This document shows, piece after piece, positions 33,581 through 45,014 of a stretch of DNA of 46,058 nt; the first letter of the stretch is position 1, and every line of letters starts with the position of its first letter. The position numbers and the translations under genes are program-made. The notes beneath the pieces were generated by a model. It was not told the DNA's origin. It did no database searches and saw only the letters and a program-made list of their open reading frames with translations. The stretch is from Gamarada debralockiae (taxonomy: Eukaryota; Ascomycota; Leotiomycetes; Helotiales; Hyphodiscaceae), in assembly GCA_002803225.1 (NCBI GenBank), contig NXFV01000340.1, positions 1 through 46,058 of the forward strand. Reading direction: 5' to 3'.

Positions 33581-35331
33581 TCAAGACTCCAAGCTATTTT
33601 CCCGAATCTTTCCTCTCTGTATGAGGTCCATTCTCTCCATGTCGTCTCGCGCTTCCCTGTGTTCTCGAAGTTTCTCCGCCTGCGAGTCCTCATACCACAT
33701 CTTCAGGAACCAAATCGAGAAGCCAAGTACCAGGATGGTCGTGATAGGTGCCGTGAAGAGCCAATATATCCGGAAGTGAGGGCCAATGGGATTTTCTTGG
33801 TCCCAGTTGAAAACTGGGACACTGAAAACCGTCTGGACGTTGTTAGTAAGTAGAAAGTCAGGCAACTGGGCAGATCACTCACTGCAATGAATGTACCTGG
33901 CAAAAAAAGAGCTGTCAAAACGGCAATTACTTTCATGACTGTGTTATCCCTCTTTGTGCGAACTGCGATGAGCTCTTGCCGCGCCAGCATCTTGGTTTGG
34001 TATATAGACACCTCTTCGCCTCTTGCCCGTGCTTCGGCTGCTCTTGCATTTTCTTTTTCTACCTGTAAAATAGAGATCCACTGAGAGTCAGTTTCTTGAT
34101 CGTGATAGGTAACTTTGAGGGAACCTACAATGCTAGGCAGTGGTTCGACTCTTTCCTGCAGATTCCCAACATCCATAATATCTTGTTGGCATCTCCTTTG
34201 TACCTCTAAAATCTTTGTGCTGACAGCCTCAAGCTGGTGCGACCATTGACAAGAAATGCGAGCTACGCAGGGATCACGGGCAAGTTCTTCATCCGAACAG
34301 GAATGAAAAGAATTAGAGAGGCCCTCCATATCTTTGAGAGAGTTGGCTGCTGACAGGAGAAACTGCACCTTTTGTCGAATCTCAGAAGCTCCAAAGATAA
34401 TTTCACTCAACTTGGACAATTCGATTTCCAGGGTCTTCGGTTTGCGCAGGCCAGGAATCCTAGGATCCCGCTGCATATAGATATCGTCCACAATCCTCTG
34501 CATCCACTTTTGATACACGGCTAGATTCTTTCTGCAATATCCCTCGATGCATACTAACATTCCGCATAAGATAGCCTTCGGGTGTGGAACCTTTGTTGCA
34601 GGCTCTGGTAGTTCTGTTGTCGATTCCGTTCTAGTCCAAAGAGATGGTATTCCTGAGGATGAAAGCTTGGTGAAAAGGAGCGCTTCAGCTAGAATGGCTT
34701 CTATGCTTGCTTCGGGAATACCACAAGTAACCATTCGCGTCAGAACTGTCGCCTTGCCGTTGGCTTTGTGAAAGTGCTGATCCACTAGTATGTGCTTGTG
34801 AAGAAAATTCAAGCCATATGAGATCTTGTTGCATTGGATTCTGCAAATACCTTGCCCTTCTGAGGTCGTGGAAACATGCGAATAGCACCGAGGTTCGCTT
34901 TGGCGAAGACTGGACACAAAGTAGTTGGGACTGCTCTCGTCGTTGCAGCAGCCATCAAATATTGGCCACAGCCTCGACCAATCATTGATTGTTCGCATTG
35001 GCGCATCTTGATCCATATCGTCGTCTTCGAACCGGCTGTGCAAATAATTAGAATAGCCCAAGTCAATTTGTTAGTAAAGATCATACACAATAATTAAGTT
35101 GCCAATCTTGCCGTTGTTTACTCTCCCAGCATCGGAACATGAGCTGTTGGAATGACTCAAAGCATCTATTATCTGCCCAACAGAAGCATTTCTTGCTATT
35201 TTTGATTGCCCATCTTGATCCATTACAATCAAATCATGTGCGCTAGGATTGAAAGGCCTTTCGTAAGTGCACTGTGCCCGACTTCGGCAAAGCAATGGCA
35301 TGAAATTCGGTTCCTGGGTGTTGGCACTCAT
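33581..35331 (-). CDS. CorA-like (Mg2+ transporter-like) fungal membrane protein
   Basis: Minus-strand exons 35331-35087, 35035-33883 and 33832-33581 give 549 residues, with GT-AG introns of 51 and 50 bp and consistent phases. The long N-terminal part is soluble and mostly helical, with coiled-coil character near the membrane (QWISILQVEKENARAAEARA). Two membrane segments lie near the C-terminus: about 448-472 (MKVIAVLTALFLPGTFIATVFSVPVF) in two parts around the last intron, and about 485-509 (YWLFTAPITTILVLGFSIWFL). LTALFLPGTFIATVFS...FNW is characteristic of the large fungal CorA-like family. The GMN motif of true CorA Mg2+ channels is not present, so metal transport should not be assumed. 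The C-terminal tail is charged. No paralogue or partner is seen nearby. Confidence 0.82.
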
Positions 35332-35857
35332 CCTGTATTGACACTTGCGGTGATGAAGCCAAACTGCGATTGAAATTGAGCAATTGAGGTTCCATGAAGA
35401 TTGCGAAGTCAGATTGATTCAGCCTCATTTTTTGGATTGTTACTGTTGGCTTCATGCTGCCACAGCGTCCCTCTCAAAACGGAAGACCGAGTGCAGAGCA
35501 CGAATCACTGGGCGGGATACCTGAGCCAGCTGACTGTTCTTGACCAGTTGTGGTTGTCAAGCCGCTGCAGTGTGGGAGATGCAGTGACGAACACGCATGG
35601 GATGCGGAGACCAAACCCAATGAAAGAGCGAGGAAATGTTTTTAGGAAGAGGGGTTGCATAATGCAATAATGGTACAAATGGCCCCACCAAACACCTGGA
35701 ACTTTCCCATCCTTCACCTTGCGCCGAAAACCATCTGCAACTATTTTAAACAAAATTCCAACGCTTCATGGATATCAAAAACCAACATGATTCGACGGCA
35801 ACTGCCTCGTCATCCTAGATCTCAGTGCGCCAGAACAAGTCGCCCAAATAAATCCCA
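35332..35857. other. Intergenic region between CorA-like and SPRY genes
   Basis: Both neighbours are on the minus strand, so this should carry the CorA-like promoter and the 3' UTR of the SPRY gene. No further feature is seen. Confidence 0.4.
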
Positions 35858-36928
35858 TCACTGACCGCTCTCCTGGATGTCACTCCGCCTGGAGATTGTA
35901 CAGCTAGTATTCTTTCTCAAAAGAACATCCACATCCACCTCTCCACGCGTCCCAACAGCGGCGTAAATATCATGGCTTCCTCCAAAACCCTCTCGAAATA
36001 AATCTAAAGGCCCATTCGATTGATCGCTTAGATCCAAAGTCGCAACTCTCCTCCCATCTCTCGACACAAAAACCTCGACTCCAATGTAGGACAAGGCATC
36101 TGCGGCTTGCGCATCGTTCGCCTGACGATCTCTCATAGAGAAAGTCATACCGATTCCAAGATGGTCACCAGGTTCAAACGATCCCTTTGATCCACTCTCC
36201 CAAGACTGATTGTTCAGATACAAGACTCCATCGCGAGCATTAATACCGATGCTACCGTGCTCAAAACCAGGCATCTTCAAGGTTTCGTCCCTCCCTGCGA
36301 TGAATCCTACAGCCACACAAACTGGGTCGTCGCTTCGCACCGGTCTGATCTCGCACTCGAAATAAATGGTAAAGGGACCGCCCATTATAAGAGGTGAGTG
36401 GTTATAGGCAGAGTAGATGGGCAGAGAAGTAACGAAGCATGTCTCGGGGCTTCGACGGTGTGTTGTGACACGCCATACGGCCTCTTGATGATACGGGCGA
36501 GATACATAGCCAACGCGCAGTTCATCAATGTCCCGTGGAAACTCGAGGGGTTTGTCCAATTCCTCACTGGTGAAATCTTCGGGCCCCATCAAGTGTCGCA
36601 GCCGCGCTGAACTCCCGCGTCGTCGAGATATATTGGTGGGCTGATCGTGTCGAGGTTCGCAGAATGGAGAAATATGGTGTTTCTCAGGATTCGTGTGCGC
36701 CCTCGCTGGGCTGGTAAAGATCGTTGATGACCTGGGAGTATGAAGGGACCGAGTCGGGGATGGCGATGCACTTCTGCGGTTTCTGAACAGGTTTTGAAGG
36801 GAGCGCTTCATCCCTAAAGGGTTCTGTTCGTCGGCGAGGAAGCTTGCTGATGGGCGGACTGAGTTCATAGAATACTCGATTTCATTCAATCTTTCTGGTC
36901 TTCCTGTTCCAGACCTAAGACGAGCCAT
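35858..36928 (-). CDS. SPRY-domain protein of unknown role
   Basis: One exon from ATG 36928 encodes 356 residues. Residues 1-115 are basic, Ser/Pro/Arg-rich and probably disordered (for example NLFRNRRSASPSPTRSLHTP). From about 150 a SPRY/B30.2-type beta domain follows: FTIYFECEIRPV, VCVAVGFIAG, MPGFEHGSIGINARDGVLYL, GSFEPGDHLGIGMTF, VEVFVSRDGRRVATLDL and HDIYAAVGTRGEVDVDVLL. The GSIGxxxxxGxLY and GDxxGxGxxF patterns are the usual SPRY core. The domain binds peptides or proteins; the partner is not predictable. I see no catalytic motif. Comparable fungal proteins include Rsp5-pathway adaptors and vacuolar-import (GID) factors, but this one lacks LisH/CTLH helices, so a GID role is not supported. 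Confidence 0.8.
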   Translation of the reverse strand: MARLRSGTGRPERLNEIEYSMNSVRPSASFLADEQNPLGMKRSLQNLFRNRRSASPSPTRSLHTPRSSTIFTSPARAHTNPEKHHISPFCEPRHDQPTNISRRRGSSARLRHLMGPEDFTSEELDKPLEFPRDIDELRVGYVSRPYHQEAVWRVTTHRRSPETCFVTSLPIYSAYNHSPLIMGGPFTIYFECEIRPVRSDDPVCVAVGFIAGRDETLKMPGFEHGSIGINARDGVLYLNNQSWESGSKGSFEPGDHLGIGMTFSMRDRQANDAQAADALSYIGVEVFVSRDGRRVATLDLSDQSNGPLDLFREGFGGSHDIYAAVGTRGEVDVDVLLRKNTSCTISRRSDIQESGQ

Positions 36929-38431
36929 GGTTGGTGCTGTGATGCTTTACCTATCGTTGAATTTTCGTCTATCAAGAGGATTCGGCATTGGTGAGCCCTT
37001 TGAACGAAGTATGAAGATGGGCCGTGAGCACTTCTTATATGGACTGCTGAACTCGAAGCAATCCAGTTACGAAGACTTGGGAAAGACTTTCTATGACAAA
37101 TACAGATTTTGCCTCACTTCTGAGTCCGAACATACCGCTCCCCGGACTTACAATCAAACTCCCAGCCTTGTGAGTGCAGGCCACAGGTACACACTGTATG
37201 TACGATGCAAGATCAGGGATGACGCGATGACGACGTGTTTGCCCACCTGATACACCAAAATTTGGATTCGGCTTTTGGGTGGTGCAAACTCCGATTCAGC
37301 CTTGCTGAATAAACTTGCAGATTCCGGCGGCTGCATGGTTTGTTCGGGTTTCCTCGCTTTCTCACTCGCTCCCTTGCTTGCTACGTTACTTGTACATCGG
37401 ATACGGCGAGTCTTTAGTCCGCGGCTCAAAAAGGTATTCTCAGATGCCTGCACCAATACCATCACCGCCTTACTTAAGCCGTCTAAAAATAAATACCAAG
37501 CTTGGAAATCATCCTAAATTCTCCGAGAAAGTTCAGCATATAACCGAGCTTTCCAGCATCGGAAGAAATGTACGTCGATTACAGACAAATTCGAGAACGT
37601 TTCTCCGCATCAGAATCTGACGGCTAGTCCGAGAAGAAACTTCATGCAGCAAAATGCTCTCACCGTCTAGAACGGGCAATTCGAAAGAAAATTCTGGAAG
37701 AGTCTGGAAGAGCTTCAGCTTAGGACAAAGCAGTGTGCCTGGCATCGAGTTGGCATTTTCGAGTATATTTTGAACCTCTTGCTTTAAATACTTAGAGTCA
37801 AGGGTCGATGACAGAGTTTTTGTGATACGGCATTTAAATCTCCATAAGCAGTTCCAATTACAATCTAAGGGCCCGAGAGAGAATAGTTCATTTCGGAATC
37901 GTTCACGTGACCCCATTTATTGGCTTCCAATTTGCCGCACCACACGGATCCTACACACCTCCAAGCTTTTCAAATCAGAGCCCCAACATAGGAAAAGCAC
38001 CTTGGTTGTTCTAGTGAGGCTGTTAGCGTTGTTGAAGAGGAGGAATGAGACTGACGGTTGCACGTTTGAGAGACTTGACAAAGGGATCCTGCTACATTCT
38101 CGGAAGTTAACCCGCCCAGAGGAAGGTTGCTTAAGGGTTTGAGTGACTGAGATGTAAACAAAGAAGTCTTGCGGAACACGAACAGAAATTATTTGCGTAG
38201 TCGTTATTCTTGAGGCATATCACGTGATCCAAGTTGAAATCTAGAAGGCACAAATTGCTCGAAACTGATGCACATGAGTCCCCAAAACAGTTTTTAAACA
38301 CTAAACTAAAAGAGCTGGATTTAATGCACCCAGCTATATAATTGAAGTACAAGGATATTAATCATACACAGCAACTTCTTTGCAAAGACAGAACGCCAAC
38401 ATTCTCACTGAGCTTTAGCGAATAGGCCCAT
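36929..38431. other. Intergenic region with one unassigned minus-strand frame
   Basis: A minus-strand frame of 127 codons at 37533-37916 starts with ATG and has fairly protein-like composition (LFQTLPEFSFELPVLDGE), but no family is recognised and no flanking exons are clear. The remainder holds the SPRY gene promoter and short frames only. Confidence 0.35.
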
Positions 38432-39157
38432 CTAATACAACAAGGCAGCAGCAGCCAAAATCACAGCTCCAGCGTTGAAAGCCTTCAATCCTGACGCAGC
38501 TCCACTGAAAGTAGATCCCGAGGTGGAGGAAGTTGAAGAAGCACCGCTACTTGAGGTAGTCGTCGCAGCAGTCATAGAGGCTGAGCTTGATGCAGAGGAC
38601 GTGGAGCTAGAAGTGGAGTTCGAGTTGACTTTCAAGACACCGCCAACGGCTCCTCCGGGCGGGGAAGTGGATGTTGTGGCATTCTTTGCGAGAGCAGTGA
38701 ATGCAGTGAAGGTATTTCCGCTTGTTGGAGCGTTGATTGCGCCGACCATGCCTATAAATTGTTAGTAAAAGCTCTTGAAAGGAAAGGGGAGAGGAGACAT
38801 ACCAGATTGGCAGTGGTTGCCAGTGGTTTGGCCGCAGTAAAACCAGATTGGCTTTGTGTCATTCACAATGATCGTGAAGCTGGTTCCAGAAGGAGACTCT
38901 TTTGTTGGAACGAAACCGGAAAAGAAGCCGCCGGCGAGAGGGTGGCAGGGATTCGCGAAGGACGATTGAGTGACAGTGTGATTCTTGGGGAAGAAATCGA
39001 ACTCGACTGCAGTTCCGACGTCTGCTGCGAAGTTGTTGGGGGTGTATTGGAGAGCTCCGTCAGCTCCGACAGTGACCTTGACAGTAGTTCCCGCTTGAGC
39101 GTTGACAGATGCCGCCGCAACGGCCACGAGACCAACGAGGGTATTGGTGAGTTGCAT
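38432..39157 (-). CDS. Secreted, probably GPI-anchored cupredoxin (extracellular serine-rich protein)
   Basis: Minus-strand exons 39157-38803 and 38751-38432 (51-bp intron, phase 1) give 224 residues. A signal peptide is clear at 1-20 (MQLTNTLVGLVAVAAASVNA). The cupredoxin domain spans about 23-130 and keeps all four type 1 copper ligands: His60 in NHTV, Cys108 in FYCGQ, His115 in GNHC and Met120 in SGMVGAI. The intron interrupts the Gly codon directly before Met120. A Ser/Thr-rich stretch from about 150 to 200 and a hydrophobic C-terminus (GAVILAAAALLY) after small residues fit GPI anchoring to the plasma membrane or wall. The family is common in filamentous ascomycetes as extracellular serine-rich proteins. 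An electron-transfer or copper-binding role is likely; the partner is unknown. Confidence 0.92.
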
Positions 39158-40639
39158 TATGATTTATTTGTTGCTGACTGATGACAAACAAATGAGATTG
39201 ATTGGACGAAAGGAAACTTAGGAAATAAGCTCAAGAAGATGTAGATGGGATGATGTGGGATGAGAGAGTTCGAGAGCGATCTCTCTAATCCTTTATACAT
39301 TTGGGATGGCGGCTGCTTGAAACAGATCGGAATATAATAAGAACTACGGGGATGTCCTACGAATAGAGCCGGCCGCCACACGGGTCGAGAGCTTCCAGCA
39401 CAGCCGCGGGATAAATTTGACGAGGCGTTGCGGCGATAGTCGCCTACAAAGAAACTTTTATTGAGTTGTAATCAAAGGCTCCAATCAAATAAGCTTACCC
39501 CTGGCGCCTGCGTTTCCGACTGGCAGCCCCGCACTTCACTTGAAACTTCTTTGACGGTCGCCAGAGCGGAAAATGTTAGACCTCGTTGCCATCGCAACTC
39601 CAATCAGGCACTACGTCGAGGGTCGGGGAAGGGGACGGCGGTAGAATCAACGAAAGAGCAAAGGCAGGTCCCTAACAACCGAGGCCGGGAAACGGTTGAG
39701 GTCGAAAATAGAAGTTTATTTTAAAGATGACACAAGCGACGCGCTTACTCCTTGCTTACGCGCCATGCCCAAAAGAGGTACAAGTTTGTCGGCCGCTTGT
39801 CAAGATGACCAATTATTTGGGAAAGTAGTCCATTTTGAAACACCACTTGATTGTGTGCTGATTGGCTGAGTTGTGGTCATAGACTCGGCTTTACCGAAAT
39901 TGGAAGAGCAGCCATTTCCATTTTTGGAGAATGGCAACACGTGACAGTGACATGACATGGGACAGCCTTGCATGAATTTCAGGAAGAAGGATTTCGGATA
40001 CAGAAGGGCCCGAATTCCCAGCTTGACAAGGCGACCATTTTCCGTTTATGGCTGATTCGAATCAAAAGCAACATCGTCGCTTCCCGGGCCTCTTGAGACC
40101 CTTTCTTAGGTTGAAGATGGTGATGCACCTACAGTGGACGTATGAAATTACAGTGAGAGTTGCTTAGTCTTTGACGGCTACCTACACCCACAACCGTTCA
40201 ACCTCTTTTCTCGATGAAGTTATGCCGCGAACTTCTCTGCGTCACATTTGACTGTGAACGCAAACCATCATTCTACACGAAAATTGTCGCTGACAATCAT
40301 CCACTGATCCGGGGTTTCAATTGGAAATCACCACTTATTCCCTCATTGTGTGTCCTTTATGCCTTCCATTCTGCCGATGGTACAACTGCTGACATGAGGC
40401 TAGAAAGGAAGGCTGCTACACTCCAGCAAGCTAATCTGCATACACATTTGCAACAAACCACCCCCATCCCTCCCTCCTCCTTCCACCCTTCCCACGACTC
40501 CCAGGCGAAGTTTATGAAATGCATCACTCCCAGACCTGTGAATCGTGTACCCAGAGAAACGCTCCCTTTATTCCCACTGCCATCATATATGGTCAAATCG
40601 CATGCTCGATTAGCTGTTTTTCGATTCACAAGACTGCCA
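39158..40639. other. Intergenic region upstream of the cupredoxin gene
   Basis: The first few hundred bases should be the cupredoxin promoter (minus strand). The remainder has short frames without motifs on both strands. I see no RNA gene or repeat. Confidence 0.4.
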
Positions 40640-41179
40640 TAAATCGGGTTGCTCAGATCCTCCCCATGGATCTCCTGCTACAAGTATACAAGTCTCGATT
40701 ATTAGTACCACTGCTATACGTTTGTCTAGACTCATTTGAGGTTTGTTCGACGGTACATCAACGAGCTTTTGGAATGGTTGCTGCATATCCGGAGACGTGG
40801 TTCGATTTTGAAAGACATACGTTGTGCGTGGATTACACTGCCTATGGTTGGGGAGATATGACACTCAATGTGGAAGATTTGTATCTGGGATGTTGAGATG
40901 GTTTAGCACCTCGCTCTCAGCAACGATTATGGGCTTATTCACTCTGATGATTAGCTTGGCTATGTCTTGTGGCTCGCAGGAGTTCTCTGGTTTCATATAA
41001 ATCTCAAAACGCTTACCCTGTTCGACAACTGGCTGGGACGCAGAGAAGAGGGTGAAGAAGATCTTTGCTTCATTTATATGGAGACTTGCGCAGAGTTGGC
41101 AACAAAACACGAAACGCTTGGCATTCTTCTTCTTGAGCACATTCAATATAGGGCCTATACGAATAATAAAGACTTGTGA
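40640..41179 (+). pseudogene. Relic of a 2EXR-domain protein
   Basis: The plus-strand frame ending at 40896 contains PLLYVCLDSFEVCSTVHQRA then PETWFDFERHTLCVDY, which follow the 2EXR pattern of a PPLLHVNRESR-like block and then YFN.E.DTLY.D. After a frame change near 40890 the text continues DVEMV, a TAG where Gln would fit, then HLALS. In a further frame it continues as LKTLTLFDNWLGRREEGEED and FIYMETCAEL, ending at 41179. These are the usual later blocks of the family. At least two frame changes plus a stop point to a pseudogene, although one break could hide an intron. The function of 2EXR proteins is not established. Confidence 0.5.
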
Positions 41180-41789
41180 AGGAGAAGTAGAGGCCATTTG
41201 AACACATTAGGAAGGATGAGAGCAGCAGACCTGAAAGTGGCAACTATTCAACATAGCAGATACCGAAAATCGAACGCAAGGCACTTAATACATATGGAGT
41301 AATGCATCAGCTGGTTAACGAAATGAAAGAAGCGGATGGAAGGGAAGCGGCACGGAAAGGTCCCCTAACGCACGAGTTATCGGGGATGGCAGCCGAGGTC
41401 TCAGCTTTCGAGCAACCGAAGAGACGAGGCATCGACGAATGTGGCAGACCAGGATTAGAATGAGACGGCTATGCTTAATACAGATTGCAGCCGCTGGTTA
41501 CCATGGATGGGAGACAAGATCTGGGACTGAATTCTTTATTTCGGCAATAATGAATGTCATTCTGTTCAACCTCAATCTCTCGCAACACCGAAACCTATAA
41601 AAGCAGCCCAAGAGATAAGAAACTAATAGCTTAACCAAGCAATGCTCCATGGCACCACCTCAAGAAGCAAGCGTCTCTGACAGTCACGGTGCGCACCTCC
41701 GACTCCAAGAGCTCACCAATCAACCTCCATGGATTCAACGTAAGATACGGCAGACAGGGTCGGGATCGCAACCCGCGTAGCAGCGTATC
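41180..41789. other. Intergenic region between two relics
   Basis: No gene or repeat is recognised in this stretch. Confidence 0.4.
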
Positions 41790-44416
41790 TCATAGAGTGA
41801 CAAATAATTTAGGGGGGCTCACCAATGACCTTCTCCACAACTGCAGATAGGCCTCTCCCACGGTACCTCCGAAAGAGGAATTCGGTTTTCTTTCAAGTGC
41901 TCGCATGTGTCGCAGTGTTCCCAGTTCCGACGGCAAGACTGCACTGCTGCCGGAAGTATCCTTGTCCATACTGATGTCTCCTGCTTGGAGAGCTAAAAGA
42001 CCGCCGCTTTCCCCATCGATGTTGGCATAATCTTGAACAAGCCCTTCTTTCGGTCCTTCGTGACGGGCACAACCCACCCACCCAGAATCACACCACAGCT
42101 CTTACGCCAATGGCCTATGCATGACACAATGATCAAGGTATCAAACACATCGGCTCTTTCATACAGGCCCGCGAGCACAAATACTTTCATCACGTGCGGG
42201 TCAGTTATGTGCATGAACATCTGATGCAGAGTCTTCTTGAAATATGCCACGTTAACACTGAAGTCGAGCGACTTTGTTATTTTATGCGTGAAGGAGATTC
42301 CCCGTGGGCTGTCAATTTAATGGACTGGATCTCCAAGCCACTTCTCTTCATCATCCGATACGACCATGGGCGTTCGGAAAGATCGACTCGAGGCAACGAC
42401 CATGACCATGGTTGCCCGTTGTTCTCGGTCACTATTGGGAATGGGTCGAGATCATATCCTCCTGGTGATAAGGCTGGCACCGCTGGAACTTTTACTTACA
42501 TCCAGAGGCTCTTGCGCTCAGTTTTTGTTGTGGCCTTTGCTCCGTTTATTGGTAATGGGAAGTTGAGCTACCGATGGAGATGGTCCCAACTTTCTGACGT
42601 ATTGAGCATGGTGTGAGATCAGAGAGAGTGACAAATGCTGCTGACTAGATGTGAAAACGTGTCTTATTCTTTGAAGAAGCCTTCCACAATATAATCGATG
42701 GCACAAGCGCCTCGACATAAGCCGCCGCATGAAGCGATGCCGTAATTTTCAAGGCGACTTCGACGTTCCCACTTTCTAGCAATCGTGCCGAGATAGGGAT
42801 AGTGATGATCAGGTCAGAAAAGCCAGACCAGCCAAGATGATCCTTAGCAATCTTCCCCCAAGATCCATCCTTGCTCTGCTGGATCGAGCCGAAGAAACAA
42901 TCAATAGAGAAGAACACGTTTTCAATAGAGCCATTGATGATTGCAAGGTGGATACATGGAGCGCCGCCGAGTTTCTAAATGATTTTCAGTTGATTTCTTG
43001 GCACAACCATCGTGAGGCAAAGTGTAATCGCGTGTGCTCAGCCCGCCGCCTGGCGCGGAGAATGGGGTTATGAAAGAATCCGAAAGGGAGAGTTGGAGAA
43101 TCAGATCCAGCATCGCTTTGCCCCCTAGACGTAGGGACTTGTCTTTGCCAACCTTTCCAAAATTCAAGGAGAGCAGGGAAGATCTTGTCCCACTTAGTAG
43201 AAATGTTGTCCATTGCATGACGGATAAGTTTCGCAAAGCTGATATGACTGTAGTGACTCAAAATTCGTGTGTTCATACAACCCTAGCTGTGTTCATCTCG
43301 GCATTTTATCTGCGTATATCTTCTTGGACAAACGTATCCAGGTAAACAGTGAAGAAGATGGACACAAGCTCTTCGTGGTCGAAGTAAATTTTGTGATCAC
43401 CCGTATTCAATTTGTCGGGTTGAGCATGCTGGCCGAATCGGATCTTCCACGGAACTGGAGTCGATTTAGTGACTAGGGTTTTCCAGTTGAATAAGATCTT
43501 CACCGTAACTGTTCTGGGTCGTGTAGCCCGTCAACTGGCCCAGCGGTGCAAGTCCGATAACTAAACTTGCAAAATCGACTTCCGTGAAAGGGAGCTTTTT
43601 TGAGACCATCCTCTGGTTCCTCAGCCGTAAGGCGAAGACTCTCGGTTCAGAGAACGGAGGTAGGTTTGCGGGCCGGATTGGAGGCGCAACAGTCAAGATA
43701 TTAACCGAACCCTCCCAATCAGCTATGTTAGAGGTGTCGATGATGTCGAAAAGCACCGGAAAAGGTTTACCGCCCTCTCCGTCGAACAAAAGTGGTTTCA
43801 CTGACCCCTGACTGGTACTGTAAAAGACGAGTGATAGGCGCTGAAGATGCTTGCTTTGATCTCTGTAGAGCAAGTGCATGACAAAAAGTCACTGCGTCGC
43901 CGTCCTAGAAGTTTACCAAAATGGATCTGGATTTGGTATAATCGACAAAAGTTTTACTCCACTGCATGAATTGAGTCTTCGTCAAATCAATCATTGCTTT
44001 GAGGTGTTTCCCTCGGTCTTCATCTCCGCCAAATGCAGAAGCAAGATGATACCCCGTCAACGGATGCGAAATACGTTGGGGCGAGGTATCCCAAAAGTAA
44101 TGTCACGGAAGTACTGACCGCTGGTGAAATGGACGTTGAAAGTATCCAAGACCGCGAGAGAAGTTACCATAATCATGGGATTAGAAAGACCTTCATCTTG
44201 AGGATCAAGTGCTTCAGCATCCTCGATGTTCCCACAACGGAACCCTTTCAGTATTTCGAGGTCCTGCAGCGGGATGGAAAAGTCGTAACAGAGATTCCTG
44301 GTCGTCTTGTCAGTTGCTATAGTAATGATTTTCTCAATTAGGCTTAGTGTTTGTTGACTATATCTTGGGTTCTGGCAACCCCACGATTCTCCCTCCTTAG
44401 ATATCAATACATACAT
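41790..44416 (-). pseudogene. Relic of a DUF4470 / MYND-associated fungal gene
   Basis: Minus-strand blocks in several frames follow the order of a large fungal protein family. From 44416 a frame reads LCYDFSIPLQDLEILKGF and later VTSLAVLDTFNVHF. At 43879-43466 come HLQRLSLVFYSTS, FPVLFDIIDTSNIADWEGSV and NILTVAPPI, the most telling block. At 43503-43306 KIYFDHEELVSIFFTVYLD follows, at 43276-42986 HYSHISFAKLIRHAMDNIST and WDKIFPALLEF, and at 42917-42645 LGWSGFSDLIITIPISARLL. Pieces at about 42480-41990 seem to be the C-terminal part. Stops and frame changes separate all pieces, more than ordinary introns would explain. Family boundaries at both ends are uncertain, and I saw no intact MYND zinc finger. 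The biochemical role of the family is unknown. Confidence 0.6.
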
Positions 44417-44495
44417 GATTTTGCCTCACAATATCATCTGATTCGACATGGGTTGTTACAGTTCAAAGGATAAAGAGAACTGACAAACTTTTAAG

Positions 44496-44730
44496 ATGCA
44501 AAAATCACGAAAGCGGAAATCAAGTAGGTCAATCTTAGTTAATGTATTATGATTAGCAACTGACTGATCTTGACAGGGGATCCTACCCACATAAGTCCAA
44601 CGATGATCCCGACGAGACTGAAAACGTTATATCCGTTCGTTTCAAGGACGACCAGGACAACAGAGTTGCTACAGCACACCTATACAAGGATGGAAGTGGG
44701 ACAGTCGTCCGTTGGTGGTGCCAGAAATGA
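44496..44730 (+). CDS. Possible small spliced gene or terminal exons of one
   Basis: A good intron is visible at 44524-44576: donor GTAGGT, a CTGAC branch-like site at about 44560, and acceptor CAG. After it an open frame to the TGA at 44728-44730 reads GSYPHKSNDDPDETENVISV then RFKDDQDNRVATAHLYKDGS and TVVRWWCQK, which looks protein-like. The phase needs two leftover bases from the exon before, so the ATG at 44496 is one base out of phase with this reading. The upstream exon in the right phase has no obvious start. The model is therefore incomplete, and no family is recognised. Confidence 0.25.
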
Positions 44731-45014
44731 ATCTATTACAGAATGATAGGAGTACGGTGAGGAGATAGTGGAACTTCCAAGGTCGATGCTTGTTAGGGAT
44801 TCATTTGTCATTTATAATACATAGCCAAAGCGACCAACGACATTGTGAAAGATATTAAGTCCACGCCATCCTCCAAGGTTTTTAGTCACATTGATCGTGC
44901 GATTGAGCAGAGCAGAAGCAAACACATTGAATGGATCCGCGTGGCATCAACTAACCAGTTAGAGAGCGGAGACCACAGCGTCATGTTGAACTAGAATAGT
45001 GGTGGTTGCCTGGG
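44731..45014. other. Gap before the transposon
   Basis: No feature is recognised. Confidence 0.3.

Noticed and set aside
37533..37916. Minus-strand frame of 127 codons with an ATG
   Set aside because: Composition is plausible, but no domain, exon partner or context supports it. It is mentioned only under the intergenic entry.
40865..41197. Minus-strand frame of 110 codons
   Set aside because: The plus strand over the same bases carries the C-terminal 2EXR-like block, which explains the open reading on the minus strand.
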